Below are positions 1 through 10,495 of a stretch of DNA of 64,000 nucleotides, piece by piece. The first letter of the stretch is position 1, and every line of letters begins with the position of its first letter. The position numbers were made by a program, and so were the translations under genes. Below the pieces are notes generated by a model, which was not told the DNA's origin, ran no database searches, and was given only the letters and a program-made list of their open reading frames with translations. Source of the stretch: Janthinobacterium sp. 17J80-10 (GTDB taxonomy: Bacteria; Pseudomonadota; Gammaproteobacteria; Burkholderiales; Burkholderiaceae_D); NCBI RefSeq assembly GCF_004114795.1, contig NZ_CP035311.1, positions 3,782,001-3,846,000 on the forward strand. Reading direction: 5' to 3'.

Positions 1-33
1 ATAGACCCAGACGCTGTTGAAATCGGGATTCAT
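1..33 (-). CDS. lrgB: LrgB/CidB-family protein, N-terminal fragment (runs off window)
   Basis: Only the first 11 codons (MNPDFNSVWVY) are present; the rest lies outside the window. The start codon overlaps the TGA of the upstream lrgA-like gene as ATGA, the usual translational coupling of the LrgA/LrgB (CidA/CidB) holin-antiholin-like membrane pair. Identity rests mainly on this neighbour, so it is tentative. Confidence 0.55.
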   Translation of the reverse strand, partial: MNPDFNSVWVY

Positions 34-362
34 TTTTGCAGCCACTTGATGGATAGGGCCGTGACGACCATGCCCAGCACCGTGGACACCACCAGGGCGG
101 CGGCAATCGGCAGCCATTCGTCGGCGATGCGCTGGCCGTGCAGCATGACGCCGACGCCGGCGGGCACGAACATGACCGACAGGTGGCGCAGCAAGCCATT
201 GGCGGTGGGCGCCAGTTGTTCCGCGGCATTGCCTTTCACCATCAGGAAAATCAGCAGGAGCAGCATGCCGATCACCGGCCCCGGAATCGGCAGGTTGAAG
301 CCGTGGGCGATGACTTCACCGGCCAGCTGGAACAGCAGGAGGATGACAAATGTATTGATCAT
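30..362 (-). CDS. lrgA: CidA/LrgA family membrane protein
   Basis: Small hydrophobic protein of 110 residues beginning MINTFVILLLF, with about four membrane segments and the family-typical region PIPGPVIGMLLLL near residues 25-37. CidA/LrgA proteins are inner-membrane, holin-like proteins that influence murein hydrolase activity and overflow metabolite export. A longer reading frame exists upstream, but the ATG at 362 gives the normal family length and N-terminus. It is coupled by a 4-base ATGA overlap to the following lrgB-like gene. The gene is divergent from the cobalamin adenosyltransferase at 427. Confidence 0.85.
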   Translation of the reverse strand: MINTFVILLLFQLAGEVIAHGFNLPIPGPVIGMLLLLIFLMVKGNAAEQLAPTANGLLRHLSVMFVPAGVGVMLHGQRIADEWLPIAAALVVSTVLGMVVTALSIKWLQK

Positions 363-426
363 GTTCGCGCGTGGGCAATATCTGGAATAATGGGGTCCGT
401 CAAAGCACACATCTTACTGCAAGAAT

Positions 427-978
427 ATGGGAAACCGACTCTCGAAAATCGCCACCCGCACCGGCGACGATGGCAGCACTGGCCTGGGCGACGGCAGCCG
501 CACCGCCAAGGACAGCCTGCGCGTGCACGCCATGGGCGACGTGGATGAACTCAATTCGCACCTGAGCGTGCTGCTGTGCGAAGACCTGCCGGCGGCGCTG
601 CGGGAAGAATTGCTGTCGATCCAGCATGACCTCTTCGACCTCGGCGGCGAACTGTGCATTCCGGGCTACAGCATGGTGACGGACGAGCACGTGGCGCGGC
701 TCGACGGCTGGCTGGAAAAATACAATGCAGATCTACCGGCACTGCAGGAATTCATCCTGCCGGGCGGCGCCCGCGCTGCCGCCCTGGCGCATGTCTGCCG
801 CACGGTGTGCCGGCGCGCAGAACGCAGCGTGGTCGCGCTCGGTCACGCCGAAGCCTTGCACGCGCATCCGCGCCACTACCTGAACCGCCTGTCGGATTTG
901 CTGTTCGTGCTGGCGCGCGTGCTGAACCGCCACGCCGGCGGCGGCGATGTCCTGTGGGACCGCAGCCGCGCGCGCTGA
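427..978 (+). CDS. Cob(I)alamin adenosyltransferase, PduO type
   Basis: The 183-residue protein transfers the adenosyl group of ATP to cob(I)alamin, making adenosylcobalamin in the cytoplasm. The N-terminal ATP-binding motif TRTGDDGSTGLGDG (residues about 10-23) and the C-terminal YLNRLSDLLFVLAR helix are hallmarks of the PduO/MMAB family. It stands alone, ending 9 bases before the convergent folE2. Its product is the cofactor required by the ethanolamine ammonia-lyase encoded at 25236-27487, a functional link within the window, though this adenosyltransferase may serve other B12 enzymes too. Confidence 0.93.
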   Translation: MGNRLSKIATRTGDDGSTGLGDGSRTAKDSLRVHAMGDVDELNSHLSVLLCEDLPAALREELLSIQHDLFDLGGELCIPGYSMVTDEHVARLDGWLEKYNADLPALQEFILPGGARAAALAHVCRTVCRRAERSVVALGHAEALHAHPRHYLNRLSDLLFVLARVLNRHAGGGDVLWDRSRAR

Positions 979-987
979 CGCCGGGGC

Positions 988-1794
988 TTATTGCTTGCGC
1001 TTGTCGTGCTCGATGAGCGCGTAGGCGGAGTGGTTGTGGATCGACTCGAAGTTTTCCGCTTCCAGCGTGTAGGCGGCGATGCGGCTATCGGCATTGAGCA
1101 TGCCGGCGACGTCGCGCACCAGGTCCTCGACGAATTTCGGGTTTTCGTAGGCGCGCTCGGTGACGTATTTCTCGTCCGGGCGCTTCAGCAGGCCATACAG
1201 TTCGCAGGACGCCTGCGCTTCGATCCTGGCGATCAGCTGGTCGATCAGGATCTCGCCGGCCAGGATGGCGCTGACGGTGATGTGCGAACGCTGGTTATGG
1301 GCGCCATAGGCGGAGATTTTTTTCGAGCAGGGGCACAGGCTGGTCACCGGCACCATCACTTTCAGGGTGACTTCGATTGCGTCGCCGCGGATCTCGCCGG
1401 TCAGGCCCACTTCGTAATCCATCAGGCTTTCCACGCCGGACACCGGCGCGGTCTTGTTGATGAAATACGGCAGGGTCAGTTCGATGCGCCCGGCGTCGGC
1501 GTCCAGCAGCTTGACCATCTTGCGCAAGAGCCCGGAGAAATGGGGAATGTCGAGCGGCGCACGATTGCCTTCCAGGAGCGCGATGAAGCGCGACATGTGC
1601 GTGCCTTTCTGCGCTTCTGGCAGCTGCACGTACATGTTCCAGGTGCCCACAGACGGTTGCGCGCCCGAACTGGTCTTGATGGTGACGGGATAGCGCACGC
1701 CCTTGACGCCGACGCGCTGGATCGCCAGGCGACGCGTATCTGGCGTGCTCTGCACGTCGGGAATGGTGGTCAGGTTCAGGTCGCGGCTATTCAT
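988..1794 (-). CDS. folE2: GTP cyclohydrolase FolE2 (type IB)
   Basis: Converts GTP to 7,8-dihydroneopterin triphosphate, the first step of folate synthesis. This 268-residue protein is the T-fold type IB enzyme, which can use metals other than zinc, rather than classical FolE. Recognisable segments are [15 protein letters not shown] near the N-terminus, the metal-binding Cys region [14 protein letters not shown] around residues 145-158, and GAHNQRSH. The ATG at 1794 (MNSRDLN) is preferred over one 36 bases upstream because family members begin near this point. It follows dxs in the same direction with a 43-base gap. Confidence 0.93.
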   Translation of the reverse strand: MNSRDLNLTTIPDVQSTPDTRRLAIQRVGVKGVRYPVTIKTSSGAQPSVGTWNMYVQLPEAQKGTHMSRFIALLEGNRAPLDIPHFSGLLRKMVKLLDADAGRIELTLPYFINKTAPVSGVESLMDYEVGLTGEIRGDAIEVTLKVMVPVTSLCPCSKKISAYGAHNQRSHITVSAILAGEILIDQLIARIEAQASCELYGLLKRPDEKYVTERAYENPKFVEDLVRDVAGMLNADSRIAAYTLEAENFESIHNHSAYALIEHDKRKQ

Positions 1795-1837
1795 CGCAGT
1801 GCTTTCAAAGTGTGCCGCATTCGGCGGCACGGATCAT

Positions 1838-3712
1838 TCAGTTGTTGACGACCAGGCGCGGCTCGCCCTTGTCATCCTTGCCGAAGCGCCGTCGCACGGC
1901 AGCTTCGATGCCGGCGGCGTCCAGCCCGCACATGGCCAGCAGCTGGGCTGCGTCGCCATGGTCGATGAACTTGTCCGGCAAGCCCAGGTGCAGAACCGGC
2001 TTGACGATGCCCGCTTCGGCCAGCGCCTCGGCAACCGCCGAACCGGCGCCGCCCATCAGCGCACCCTCTTCCACCGTCACCAGCGCATCGTGGGTCTGGG
2101 CCAGTTGCCGCACCAGATCCGCATCGATGGGCTTAACGAAGCGCATGTTGGCCACCGTCGCATTCAGGGCGTCGCCTGCGGCCAGCGCCGGCGCCAGCAT
2201 GGTGCCAAAGGCGAGGATGGCAATGCCTTTGCCTTCGCGGCGGATTTCACCCTTGCCCACAGGGAGGGTCTGCAAATCCTTCTGCACCGCAGCGCCGACG
2301 CCTGCGCCGCGCGGATAGCGCACGGCAGCAGGACCATTATATTGGAAAGCGGTGGAGAGCATCTGCCGGCACTCGTTTTCATCGGACGCCGCCATGACCA
2401 CCATGTTGGGGATGCAGCGCAGGAAGGCCAGGTCGTAATTGCCGGCGTGGGTGGCGCCGTCGGCGCCGACCAGGCCGGCGCGGTCCAGCGCAAAGGTCAC
2501 GTCCAGGTTTTGCAGGGCGACGTCGTGGATCAGCTGGTCGTAGCCGCGCTGCAGGAAGGTCGAATAAATCGCCACCACCGGCTTCAGGCCCTCGCACGCC
2601 AGGCCTGCGGCAAACGTCACGGCATGCTGCTCGGCGATGCCGACGTCATAGTAACGGTCGGGGAAGCGCTGCTCGAACGCGACCATGCCGGAGCCTTCGC
2701 GCATGGCTGGCGTCACGCCGATCAGGCGCTTGTCGGCCGCGGCCTGGTCGCACAGCCAGTCGCCGAAAACTTGCGTGTAGGTCAGCTTGCCGGCCTTGGC
2801 GGGCTTGATGCCTTCGGCGGGGTTGAACTTGCCGGGGCCATGGTAGAGCACCGGGTCGGCTTCGGCCAGCTTGTAGCCCTGGCCTTTTTTGGTCACCACG
2901 TGCAGGAATTGCGGGCCCTTCAATGCCTTCAGGTTTTGCAGGGTCGGCACCAGCGATTCGAGGTCGTGGCCATCGATGGGGCCGATGTAGTTGAAACCGA
3001 ATTCCTCGAACATGGTCGCCGGCATGATCATGCCCTTGGCATGTTCTTCCAGGCGCTTGGCCAGTTCCAGCATCGGCGCCGGCAGCACGGTCTTGCCGAC
3101 GTTGCGCGCGGCGGCATAGAACTTGCCGGACATCAGGCGCGCAAGATACCGGTTCAGCGCGCCCACCGGCGGCGAGATCGACATGTCATTGTCGTTCAGG
3201 ATCACCAGCAGGTTGATGTCTTCGTACACCCCGGCGTTGTTCAGCGCTTCGAAAGCCATGCCGGCGGTCATGGCGCCATCGCCAATGACGGCGATGGCAT
3301 GGCGGTTCTCGCCCTTGGTCTTTGCCGCCAGCGCCATGCCGAGCGCCGCCGAAATCGAGGTCGAGGAGTGGGCCGTGCCGAAGGTATCGTATTCGCTCTC
3401 GTCGCGGCGCGGAAAGCCGGAAATGCCGTTGAACTGGCGCAGCGTGGCCATGCGGTCGCGCCGGCCCGTCAGGATCTTGTGCGGATAGGTCTGGTGGCCG
3501 ACATCCCAGACGATGCGGTCTTCCGGGGTGTTAAAGACATAATGCAGCGCAATCGTCAGCTCCACCGTGCCCAGGTTGGACGACAGGTGGCCGCCGGTCT
3601 TGGAGACCGAGTCGAGCACGAAGGCGCGCAGTTCGTCCGCCAGCGGCGGCAGGTCGGCGCGCGCCAGGGTACGCAGGTCGGCGGGGCTGTTGATTTTTTT
3701 TAGCAAGTCCAT
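1838..3712 (-). CDS. dxs: 1-deoxy-D-xylulose-5-phosphate synthase
   Basis: Thiamine-diphosphate enzyme joining pyruvate and glyceraldehyde 3-phosphate to start the MEP isoprenoid pathway. The 624-residue length is standard. Visible landmarks are the N-terminal GGHLSSNLG segment, the ThDP/Mg motif [18 protein letters not shown] followed by NDNDMSIS, and the transketolase pyrimidine-domain region [15 protein letters not shown] with its catalytic Glu. It lies just downstream of ispA, 24 bases apart, in an xseB-ispA-dxs operon common in proteobacteria. Its ThDP dependence links it to the thi operon at 51.5-56 kb. Confidence 0.97.
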   Translation of the reverse strand: MDLLKKINSPADLRTLARADLPPLADELRAFVLDSVSKTGGHLSSNLGTVELTIALHYVFNTPEDRIVWDVGHQTYPHKILTGRRDRMATLRQFNGISGFPRRDESEYDTFGTAHSSTSISAALGMALAAKTKGENRHAIAVIGDGAMTAGMAFEALNNAGVYEDINLLVILNDNDMSISPPVGALNRYLARLMSGKFYAAARNVGKTVLPAPMLELAKRLEEHAKGMIMPATMFEEFGFNYIGPIDGHDLESLVPTLQNLKALKGPQFLHVVTKKGQGYKLAEADPVLYHGPGKFNPAEGIKPAKAGKLTYTQVFGDWLCDQAAADKRLIGVTPAMREGSGMVAFEQRFPDRYYDVGIAEQHAVTFAAGLACEGLKPVVAIYSTFLQRGYDQLIHDVALQNLDVTFALDRAGLVGADGATHAGNYDLAFLRCIPNMVVMAASDENECRQMLSTAFQYNGPAAVRYPRGAGVGAAVQKDLQTLPVGKGEIRREGKGIAILAFGTMLAPALAAGDALNATVANMRFVKPIDADLVRQLAQTHDALVTVEEGALMGGAGSAVAEALAEAGIVKPVLHLGLPDKFIDHGDAAQLLAMCGLDAAGIEAAVRRRFGKDDKGEPRLVVNN

Positions 3713-3736
3713 GGGATATTTTCTAATATTCTGTTC

Positions 3737-4627
3737 TTAAGACTGTCTCTCGACGATCAGGTCTGCCAGCTGGCGCAGGCGCAAGCCCTGGTCGCCAAAC
3801 GGCTGCACCGCGCGGTGGGCATCCGCCCGCAATTTTTCCGCCAGTGCGCGCGACTGCGCCAGCCCCAGGATCGACACATAGGTCGGCTTGTTGTCGGCCG
3901 CATCCTTGCCGGCGGTCTTGCCGAGCACAGCCGAGTCGGCGGTGGCGTCGAGGATATCGTCGACCACCTGGAATGCCAGGCCCACTGCCGCCGCATAGGC
4001 ATCCAGCGCCGCCGTGTCGGAGGGCGTCAAGGCCTTGCCGCACCAGGCGCCCAGCAATACCGAGGCGCGCAGCAGCGCGCCGGTCTTCAGGCGGTGCATC
4101 TGTTCCAGTTCCTCCAGCGACAGGGCCAGGCCGACGCTGGCCAGATCGATCGCCTGGCCGCCGCACATGCCCGCCGACCCCGATGCCTCCGCCAGCAGGC
4201 GCAGCATGGCCAGCTTGCGGGCAGGGTCGCCCGTGCCCTCGGCCAGCACCAGGAAAGCCTGCGACTGCAGGGCGTCGCCCACCAGCAGCGCGGTGGCTTC
4301 ACCATACTTGACATGCACCGTCGGCTTGCCGCGGCGCAGCGCATCGTCATCCATGCAGGGCATGTCGTCATGCACCAGCGAATAGGCATGGATCATTTCC
4401 ACGGCCGCCGCCGCGCGTGCCAGCTCCGCGTCGGACGCGGCAAACAGCGCGCCGGCAGCAAAGACCAGCAGCGGGCGCACGCGCTTGCCGCCATCGAGCA
4501 CGGCATAGCGCATGGCGGCATGCAATTCTTGCGGGAGGGCTGCCTCGGCCGGCAGGCACTCCGCCAGCGCTTGTTCCATGCCGGACTGGACGCTGCGCAT
4601 CCAGTCGGCAAACCCTGCCGCGCTCAT
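3737..4627 (-). CDS. ispA: Farnesyl diphosphate synthase (polyprenyl synthetase)
   Basis: Condenses isopentenyl diphosphate with dimethylallyl and geranyl diphosphate to form farnesyl diphosphate. The 296-residue protein has the first Asp-rich motif as DDMPCMDDD, the second as DDILD, and the GGKRVRPLL substrate-binding loop. The start at 4627 (MSAAGFADWM) is chosen because it overlaps the xseB stop as ATGA; the open frame extends further but lies inside xseB. Middle gene of xseB-ispA-dxs. Confidence 0.95.
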   Translation of the reverse strand: MSAAGFADWMRSVQSGMEQALAECLPAEAALPQELHAAMRYAVLDGGKRVRPLLVFAAGALFAASDAELARAAAAVEMIHAYSLVHDDMPCMDDDALRRGKPTVHVKYGEATALLVGDALQSQAFLVLAEGTGDPARKLAMLRLLAEASGSAGMCGGQAIDLASVGLALSLEELEQMHRLKTGALLRASVLLGAWCGKALTPSDTAALDAYAAAVGLAFQVVDDILDATADSAVLGKTAGKDAADNKPTYVSILGLAQSRALAEKLRADAHRAVQPFGDQGLRLRQLADLIVERQS

Positions 4628-4875
4628 GCCTCGTCCCCTGCGCCATCGGCGGCAAAGGGCTTGAGCATGTCGCCCTCGAGCACCTTGACCTGGTTTTCCA
4701 CCTTGTCCAGCTGGGCAGCACAATATTTCACCAGTTCGGAACCGCGCTGGTACGCCGCCACCGAGGCTTCCAGCGGCAACTCGCCTTCCTCCATCTGCGT
4801 GACCAATCGCTCCAGCTCCGCCATCGCCTGCTCAAACGATGCCGGTTCACTGGCGGGAACATTCTTTTTTGACAT
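4624..4875 (-). CDS. xseB: Exodeoxyribonuclease VII small subunit
   Basis: An 83-residue protein with the XseB signature: FEQAMAELERLVTQMEEGELPLEASVAAYQRG (shown over residues about 18-49), a helical hairpin that binds the large subunit XseA. Exonuclease VII degrades single-stranded DNA to oligonucleotides. First gene of the operon with ispA and dxs. Its start is about 80 bases from the Fur-box promoter of the divergent iron transporter. Confidence 0.94.
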   Translation of the reverse strand: MSKKNVPASEPASFEQAMAELERLVTQMEEGELPLEASVAAYQRGSELVKYCAAQLDKVENQVKVLEGDMLKPFAADGAGDEA

Positions 4876-4957
4876 AAAGATCCAAACTGAAAGCTAACCC
4901 GTTATTTTAGAACAAACCAACCCGGCTGGGACTGAGCGGCAACGAACGAATATAAAC

Positions 4958-4976
4958 GATAATGATTTTCATTTAC
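4958..4976 (+). promoter_or_regulatory. Fur box upstream of fbpA
   Basis: GATAATGATTTTCATTTAC matches the classical 19-bp Fur consensus (GATAATGATAATCATTATC) at 15 of 19 positions by eye. It covers the -35 hexamer of the fbpA promoter, so iron-loaded Fur would block RNA polymerase. Repression by Fur is inferred from the match and from the iron transporter downstream. Confidence 0.8.
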
Positions 4977-5000
4977 ATAACTCGGCTTTTTACCTATACT
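4972..5000 (+). promoter_or_regulatory. Sigma-70 promoter of fbpA operon
   Basis: TTTACA (4972-4977) and TATACT (4995-5000) are separated by 17 bases, a near-consensus pair. The first hexamer is inside the Fur box. The predicted start is about 30 bases before the fbpA start codon, and GGAGG at 5025-5029 provides the ribosome site. Confidence 0.7.
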
Positions 5001-5036
5001 GGCAGTAATTCGTTTTCTGCACTTGGAGGAAATATC

Positions 5037-6038
5037 ATGAAATTGCTGTCCACCCTGCTTGCCGCTGCCATCGCCACCCTGGGCTTTGCTTCGGGCGCGG
5101 CGGCCGACGAAGTCGTCGTCTATTCCGCCCGCATCGAGCAATTGATCAAGCCGATGTTTGACGCCTATACCAAGCAGACCGGCACCACCATCAAGTTCGT
5201 TACCGACAAGGAAGGCCCGCTGCTGGAAAAGCTCAAGGCCGAAGGCGCCAATACCCCGGCCGACATGCTGATCACGGTCGATGCCGGCAACCTATGGCAG
5301 GCCGCCCAGGAAGGCTTGCTGCGCCCGGTCAATTCGCCGGTGTTGGGCGCAAACGTGCCGCCCCACCTGCGCGACCCCAACAACCTGTGGTTCGGCCTGT
5401 CGGTGCGCGCCCGCACGATTTTCTTCAACAAGAAGAACGTCAAGCCCGAAGAACTGTCGACCTACGAAGACCTGGCCAGCCCGAAATGGAAAAACCGCCT
5501 GTGCCTGCGCACCTCGAAAAAAGTCTATAACCAGTCGCTGGTCGCGATGATGATCGAGGAACACGGCGAAGCCAAAACCGAGCAGATCGTCAAGGGCTGG
5601 GTGAACAACCTCGCCACCGATGTTTTTTCGGATGACAGCAAGATGCTCGAAGCGGTCGGCGCCGGCCAGTGCGACATCGGCATCGCCAACACTTATTACT
5701 ATGGCCGCCTGATCGAAAAGAAACCGAACCTGCCCATCGGCATCTTCTGGGCCAACCAGAAAACCGGCGGCGTGCACGTGAATGTCTCCGGCGCAGGCGT
5801 GACCAAGCATGCCAAGAACCCGGCCGGCGCGCAAAAGCTGATCGAATGGCTGTCGTCGGAGCAGGCGCAAAACCTGTATACCGACTCCGGCATGGAATAT
5901 CCGGTCAACCCGAAGGTTAAGGCGGATCCGGTCCTGGTCGGCTGGGGCAACTTCAAGCCGAACGTGATCAATGTCAGCAAGGCTGGCGAACTGCAGGCCG
6001 TCGCAGTCAAACTGATGGACCGCGCCGGCTACAAGTAA
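5037..6038 (+). CDS. fbpA: Ferric iron ABC transporter, periplasmic binding protein
   Basis: Binds Fe(3+) in the periplasm and delivers it to the FbpBC permease. The 333-residue precursor starts [18 protein letters not shown], a signal peptide cut probably after residue 23 ([10 protein letters not shown]). The triple tyrosine NTYYYGRL at residues about 219-225 is the ferric-iron ligand motif of FbpA/SfuA proteins. ATG 5037 is favoured by GGAGG 7 bases upstream and the signal peptide. First gene of a three-gene operon under a Fur box. Confidence 0.94.
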   Translation: MKLLSTLLAAAIATLGFASGAAADEVVVYSARIEQLIKPMFDAYTKQTGTTIKFVTDKEGPLLEKLKAEGANTPADMLITVDAGNLWQAAQEGLLRPVNSPVLGANVPPHLRDPNNLWFGLSVRARTIFFNKKNVKPEELSTYEDLASPKWKNRLCLRTSKKVYNQSLVAMMIEEHGEAKTEQIVKGWVNNLATDVFSDDSKMLEAVGAGQCDIGIANTYYYGRLIEKKPNLPIGIFWANQKTGGVHVNVSGAGVTKHAKNPAGAQKLIEWLSSEQAQNLYTDSGMEYPVNPKVKADPVLVGWGNFKPNVINVSKAGELQAVAVKLMDRAGYK

Positions 6039-6045
6039 TCCTTCG

Positions 6046-7722
6046 ATGAAGGACGTCACTGCCATCGCCGCTCCCGCCTCCCCCGCCATTGCCCAAGCCC
6101 TGCGCCTGCCGCGCATGGCGCTGGCGCGCTGGCTGACAGGCTGGCGCCTTGCTGCCTTCCTGGTCTCGCTGGTGACCCTGGTGCCGCTGGTGGTGGTGCT
6201 GTCCTCCTTCATGTACCCGCAGTCCGACACATGGCTGCACCTGTCGCAGCATGTCTTGCCCGGCATCCTGCTCAACACCCTGTGGCTGTCGCTGGGCGTG
6301 GCGGTCGGCACCGGACTGCTGGGTGTCACACTGGCATGGCTTACCGCCGTGTGCGAATTTCCCGGACGCCGCTTCTTCGCCTGGGCGCTGATGCTGCCGC
6401 TGGCCATGCCCGCGTATGTCACCGCCTTCGTGGCCATCGGCCTGCTCGACTTCACCGGGCCGCTGCAAACCCTGCTGCGCGAATGGTTCGGCACGAGCAG
6501 CTGGTTTCCGCGCATCCGCTCGCGCGGCGGCGTGATCCTGGTGATGACGCTGGCCCTCTACCCTTACGTCTACCTGCTGGCGCGCAATGCCTTCCTGACC
6601 CAGGGCAGGCGCGCCCTGGAAGCCGGGCAGTCGCTGGGACTTTCCCGGCGCAAGGGCTTTATCAGGATCGCCTTGCCGATGGCGCGCCCGTGGATCGTCG
6701 GCGGCATCATGCTGGTGCTGATGGAAACGCTGGCCGACTTCGGCACCGTCGCCATCTTCAATTACGACACCTTCACCACCGCCATCTACAAGGCCTGGTT
6801 TGGCCTGTTTTCCCTGTCCACCGCATCGCAACTGGCGTCGATCCTGGTGCTGATCGTGTTTGCCCTGGTGGCGGCCGAACAGCACTGGCGCGGCGTGCGC
6901 CGTTACCATGGCAGCGGCCGCAGCCAGGCCACGACCTATCGCCTGAAGCCGGCGCTGGGCTGGACCGTAAGCGCCGCGCTGGGCCTGTTCTTTTGCGCCG
7001 TTTTTGTCATTCCACTGCTGCAGCTGCTGATCTGGAGCGCCAGCGTATTCGCGGAAGAATTCGATGCCCGCTATCCGCTATTCATCTGGCATTCGGTGCT
7101 GCTGTCAGGCATTGCCGCCGCCCTGGTGGTCATGGCCGGCCTGATCCTGTCGTACGCGCTGCGCCTGTACCGCGACTGGCCGACGCGCTTTTTCACGCGC
7201 CTGTCGACGCTCGGCTATGCCGTGCCCGGCACCGTGCTGGCGGTCGGCATTTTCATTCCGGTGGCCTGGCTGGACAATACCCTGCTGGCGTGGCTGCCGG
7301 TGCTGGGCGGCGGCGACGGCAGCGTGCTCAAGGGCACCCTGACGGTAATGCTGCTGGCGTACGTGGCACGCTTCCTGGCGCCCGGCTTCAACGCCATCGA
7401 CAGCGCCATGCAGCGCATCACGCGCAGCCAGGAAGAAGCCGCGCGCGGCATGGGGCTGTCCGGCTGGCGCCTGCTGGCAAGCGTGCATGTGCCGCTGCTG
7501 CGCGGCGGCCTGCTGACCGCGGCGCTGCTGGTATTCGTCGACGTCATGAAGGAAATGCCGATCACCCTGATGACGCGGCCGTTCGGCTGGGATACGCTGG
7601 CGGTGCGGGTATTTGAAATGACGTCCGAAGGCCAGTGGGAACTGGCAGCCCTGCCTGCCGTGGTGCTGGTGCTGGTCGGCTTGGTGCCGGTGGTGCTGCT
7701 GACCCGGCAGTCGGGCAAGTAA
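6046..7722 (+). CDS. fbpB: Ferric iron ABC transporter permease
   Basis: The 558-residue inner-membrane protein has two fused copies of the binding-protein-dependent permease domain, as in FbpB/SfuB, with roughly twelve membrane segments. EAA-loop-like sequences, the contacts for the ATPase, occur in each half: EAGQSLGLSRRKGFIRIALPMARP around residue 190 and EAARGMGLSGWRLLASVHVPLL around residue 465. It starts 7 bases after fbpA and forms the membrane channel for iron delivered by FbpA. Confidence 0.93.
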   Translation: MKDVTAIAAPASPAIAQALRLPRMALARWLTGWRLAAFLVSLVTLVPLVVVLSSFMYPQSDTWLHLSQHVLPGILLNTLWLSLGVAVGTGLLGVTLAWLTAVCEFPGRRFFAWALMLPLAMPAYVTAFVAIGLLDFTGPLQTLLREWFGTSSWFPRIRSRGGVILVMTLALYPYVYLLARNAFLTQGRRALEAGQSLGLSRRKGFIRIALPMARPWIVGGIMLVLMETLADFGTVAIFNYDTFTTAIYKAWFGLFSLSTASQLASILVLIVFALVAAEQHWRGVRRYHGSGRSQATTYRLKPALGWTVSAALGLFFCAVFVIPLLQLLIWSASVFAEEFDARYPLFIWHSVLLSGIAAALVVMAGLILSYALRLYRDWPTRFFTRLSTLGYAVPGTVLAVGIFIPVAWLDNTLLAWLPVLGGGDGSVLKGTLTVMLLAYVARFLAPGFNAIDSAMQRITRSQEEAARGMGLSGWRLLASVHVPLLRGGLLTAALLVFVDVMKEMPITLMTRPFGWDTLAVRVFEMTSEGQWELAALPAVVLVLVGLVPVVLLTRQSGK

Positions 7723-7731
7723 AATAGCGTA

Positions 7732-8805
<1,074 letters not shown>

Positions 8806-8876
8806 GGCTTCACGAAGCAGGTATCGCCTGCGCCGGGACCGATGCAGCAGCGCGCTGCTTGCCAGGTCGCCTGCTG

Positions 8877-10238
8877 TCATTCGCGTGCGGCCAGCCAGCC
8901 GTTGACGTTCGCCAACTCGGCTTCATTCAGCTTGCCGACCGCAGCCGCCAGCTGCAGCCGGTTCAGCAAAAATTGGTAGCGCGCCTCGACCAGGTTGTAG
9001 CGGGCCTGGTAAACATTTTGTTCGGCGTCGATCACATCGACGGTTGTTTTTGCGCCCACCTCGCGCCCCCGCTTGATCGAAGCCAGCCACGATGCGCTGG
9101 ATACCTGCGCCTGCTCGAGCGCCTTGATCCGTGCCGTGCCGCTTTCGACCGCCAGGAAAAATTGCCTGGTCCCTTGCACTGCATCGCGCCGCACGGCTTC
9201 CAAGGTGTGTCGCTGTTGCTCCCGCACCGCCACTGCCTGCCGCAGCTGCGCGCTGCGGCCGCCGCCGGTATACAGCGGGATCGACAGTTGCAAGCCGATC
9301 GCACCGCTGGCCTTGCGCTCAGGCGCACCGGCTGCGGCAATGCTGCCATCCCATTTCCTGCCGTAGCTGGCAACGAGCGAAACCGCAGGGGCGCTTTCAA
9401 GGCGGTAGCGATCGATATCCTGGCGGGCATGGTCGAGACCGAGTTGCTGCGCCTGGAGTGCCAGGTTGCTTTCCTGTGCCAGCAGCATCCATGCACCCAG
9501 CGAAGCCGGTTGCAAAATGGTAGCGGCATGCTCTTCCGACACTGGCGCCAGCTGCGCCGGGTCCAGATCGGTCAGTGTCTTGTAGACATCTGATTTGGTC
9601 GCCAAGTCGTTGCGGGCGGCGATCTCAATCGCAATGATTGCGTCGAAGCGGGCTTGCGCTTCATTGGCATCGGTAATGCTCGAGGAGCCGACCTCGAGCA
9701 TTTTTTTTGCTTGCGCCAGCTGCTGGCCGACCGCTTCCTTCTGGGCGGCGACCAGCTTCAGGTTTTCTTGCGCCAGCACGGTGTCACAATAGGCTTTTGC
9801 CACGCGCAAGATCAAATCCTGTTCCTCCGCGCGATATTGCACGGCAGCTTGCCGCGCCTGCAGTTTCAACTGGTCTCGCCCCACCGTCGCTGCCGCATCG
9901 TAGAGCGGCTGAATCAGCGTCACGCCCACTTCATATTGCGGCCCGCGCATGCGGGTGGGCGGCGCGGCGGGATTGGCTTGTACGGAATCCGAAGTGCTGG
10001 CGGTCTGACCGGCATTGCCATTGAGCGCAATCTGCGGCAACATCGCGGCGGCACCCAGGTTGGCGTTTTCCAGCCCGGCGTTGCGTGCCTGTTCCGCGGC
10101 GGCGAAGCGGGCGTCATGCGTGCGGGCCGCCTGCCATGAGGACAATAGATTTGTGGCGCTCGCTGGCGTGCATAGCATTGGCAAAACCAGCAGCGCAACC
10201 GAATATGTTTTCGCCAACGATTGAAATGCTCTGTGCAT
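8877..10238 (-). CDS. TolC-family outer-membrane channel protein
   Basis: The 453-residue precursor has a signal peptide (MHRAFQSLAKTYSVALLVLPMLCTPASA) and the repeated helical pattern of outer-membrane efflux proteins, with two OEP-type halves ending in ARYQFLLNRLQLAAAVGKLNEAEL. TolC proteins form trimeric tunnels with inner-membrane exporters; no adaptor or pump lies next to it. It follows the TonB receptor in the same direction but behind two terminator-like hairpins, one directly in its leader. In a siderophore locus a TolC protein could export or recycle ligand; that role is only contextual. No clear Shine-Dalgarno precedes the start. Confidence 0.88.
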   Translation of the reverse strand: MHRAFQSLAKTYSVALLVLPMLCTPASATNLLSSWQAARTHDARFAAAEQARNAGLENANLGAAAMLPQIALNGNAGQTASTSDSVQANPAAPPTRMRGPQYEVGVTLIQPLYDAAATVGRDQLKLQARQAAVQYRAEEQDLILRVAKAYCDTVLAQENLKLVAAQKEAVGQQLAQAKKMLEVGSSSITDANEAQARFDAIIAIEIAARNDLATKSDVYKTLTDLDPAQLAPVSEEHAATILQPASLGAWMLLAQESNLALQAQQLGLDHARQDIDRYRLESAPAVSLVASYGRKWDGSIAAAGAPERKASGAIGLQLSIPLYTGGGRSAQLRQAVAVREQQRHTLEAVRRDAVQGTRQFFLAVESGTARIKALEQAQVSSASWLASIKRGREVGAKTTVDVIDAEQNVYQARYNLVEARYQFLLNRLQLAAAVGKLNEAELANVNGWLAARE

Positions 10239-10253
10239 CGTTATGGTCGTTTT

Positions 10254-10285
10254 TAAAAAAAACCGGGCGTGCCGAGACGCCCGGT
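10254..10285 (-). terminator. Perfect 9-bp hairpin with U8 tract just before the tolC-like gene
   Basis: On the minus strand ACCGGGCGT, a 6-base loop and ACGCCCGGT form a perfect stem followed immediately by eight T residues (10262-10255). It is an intrinsic terminator by structure, yet it ends only 16 bases before the TolC start codon, so it may act as an attenuator of that gene. Confidence 0.8.
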
Positions 10286-10420
10286 AAACAGCGCCGGAGG
10301 TACGCTGGGGGAGAATAAGTTAAAGCAACATTGACTAAAAAATCGCGCGCGAACGAAGCATGGCGCTGCAAGGCAAGCCGCGCGGATTCATCGCTTCAGC
10401 ATTGCTGCCGCTCATGAAAA

Positions 10421-10485
10421 ACGCCACCGGCGCCCTGGGCAGTTCCCTGGGTGAGCGGGAACTGCCGCAGTGCATCCGGTGGCGT
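10421..10485 (-). terminator. Two-tier terminator after the TonB-dependent receptor
   Basis: Two nested 10-bp inverted repeats, outer ACGCCACCGG/CCGGTGGCGT (10421-10430, 10476-10485) and inner GGCAGTTCCC/GGGAACTGCC (10438-10447, 10457-10466), form a long stem 10 bases past the receptor stop codon. On the minus strand it runs into a short T-run, consistent with operon termination. Confidence 0.65.
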
Positions 10486-10495
10486 AATCATTGCA

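Noticed and set aside
1703-3703. 666-codon open frame antisense to dxs
   Set aside because: It lies fully opposite intact folE2/dxs, has the His/Gln/Gly/Arg-rich composition of high-GC antisense frames and no recognisable domain.
8806-8876. Bidirectional terminator between fbpC and the tolC-like gene
   Set aside because: Small GC-rich inverted repeats exist, but neither strand shows a T-run.
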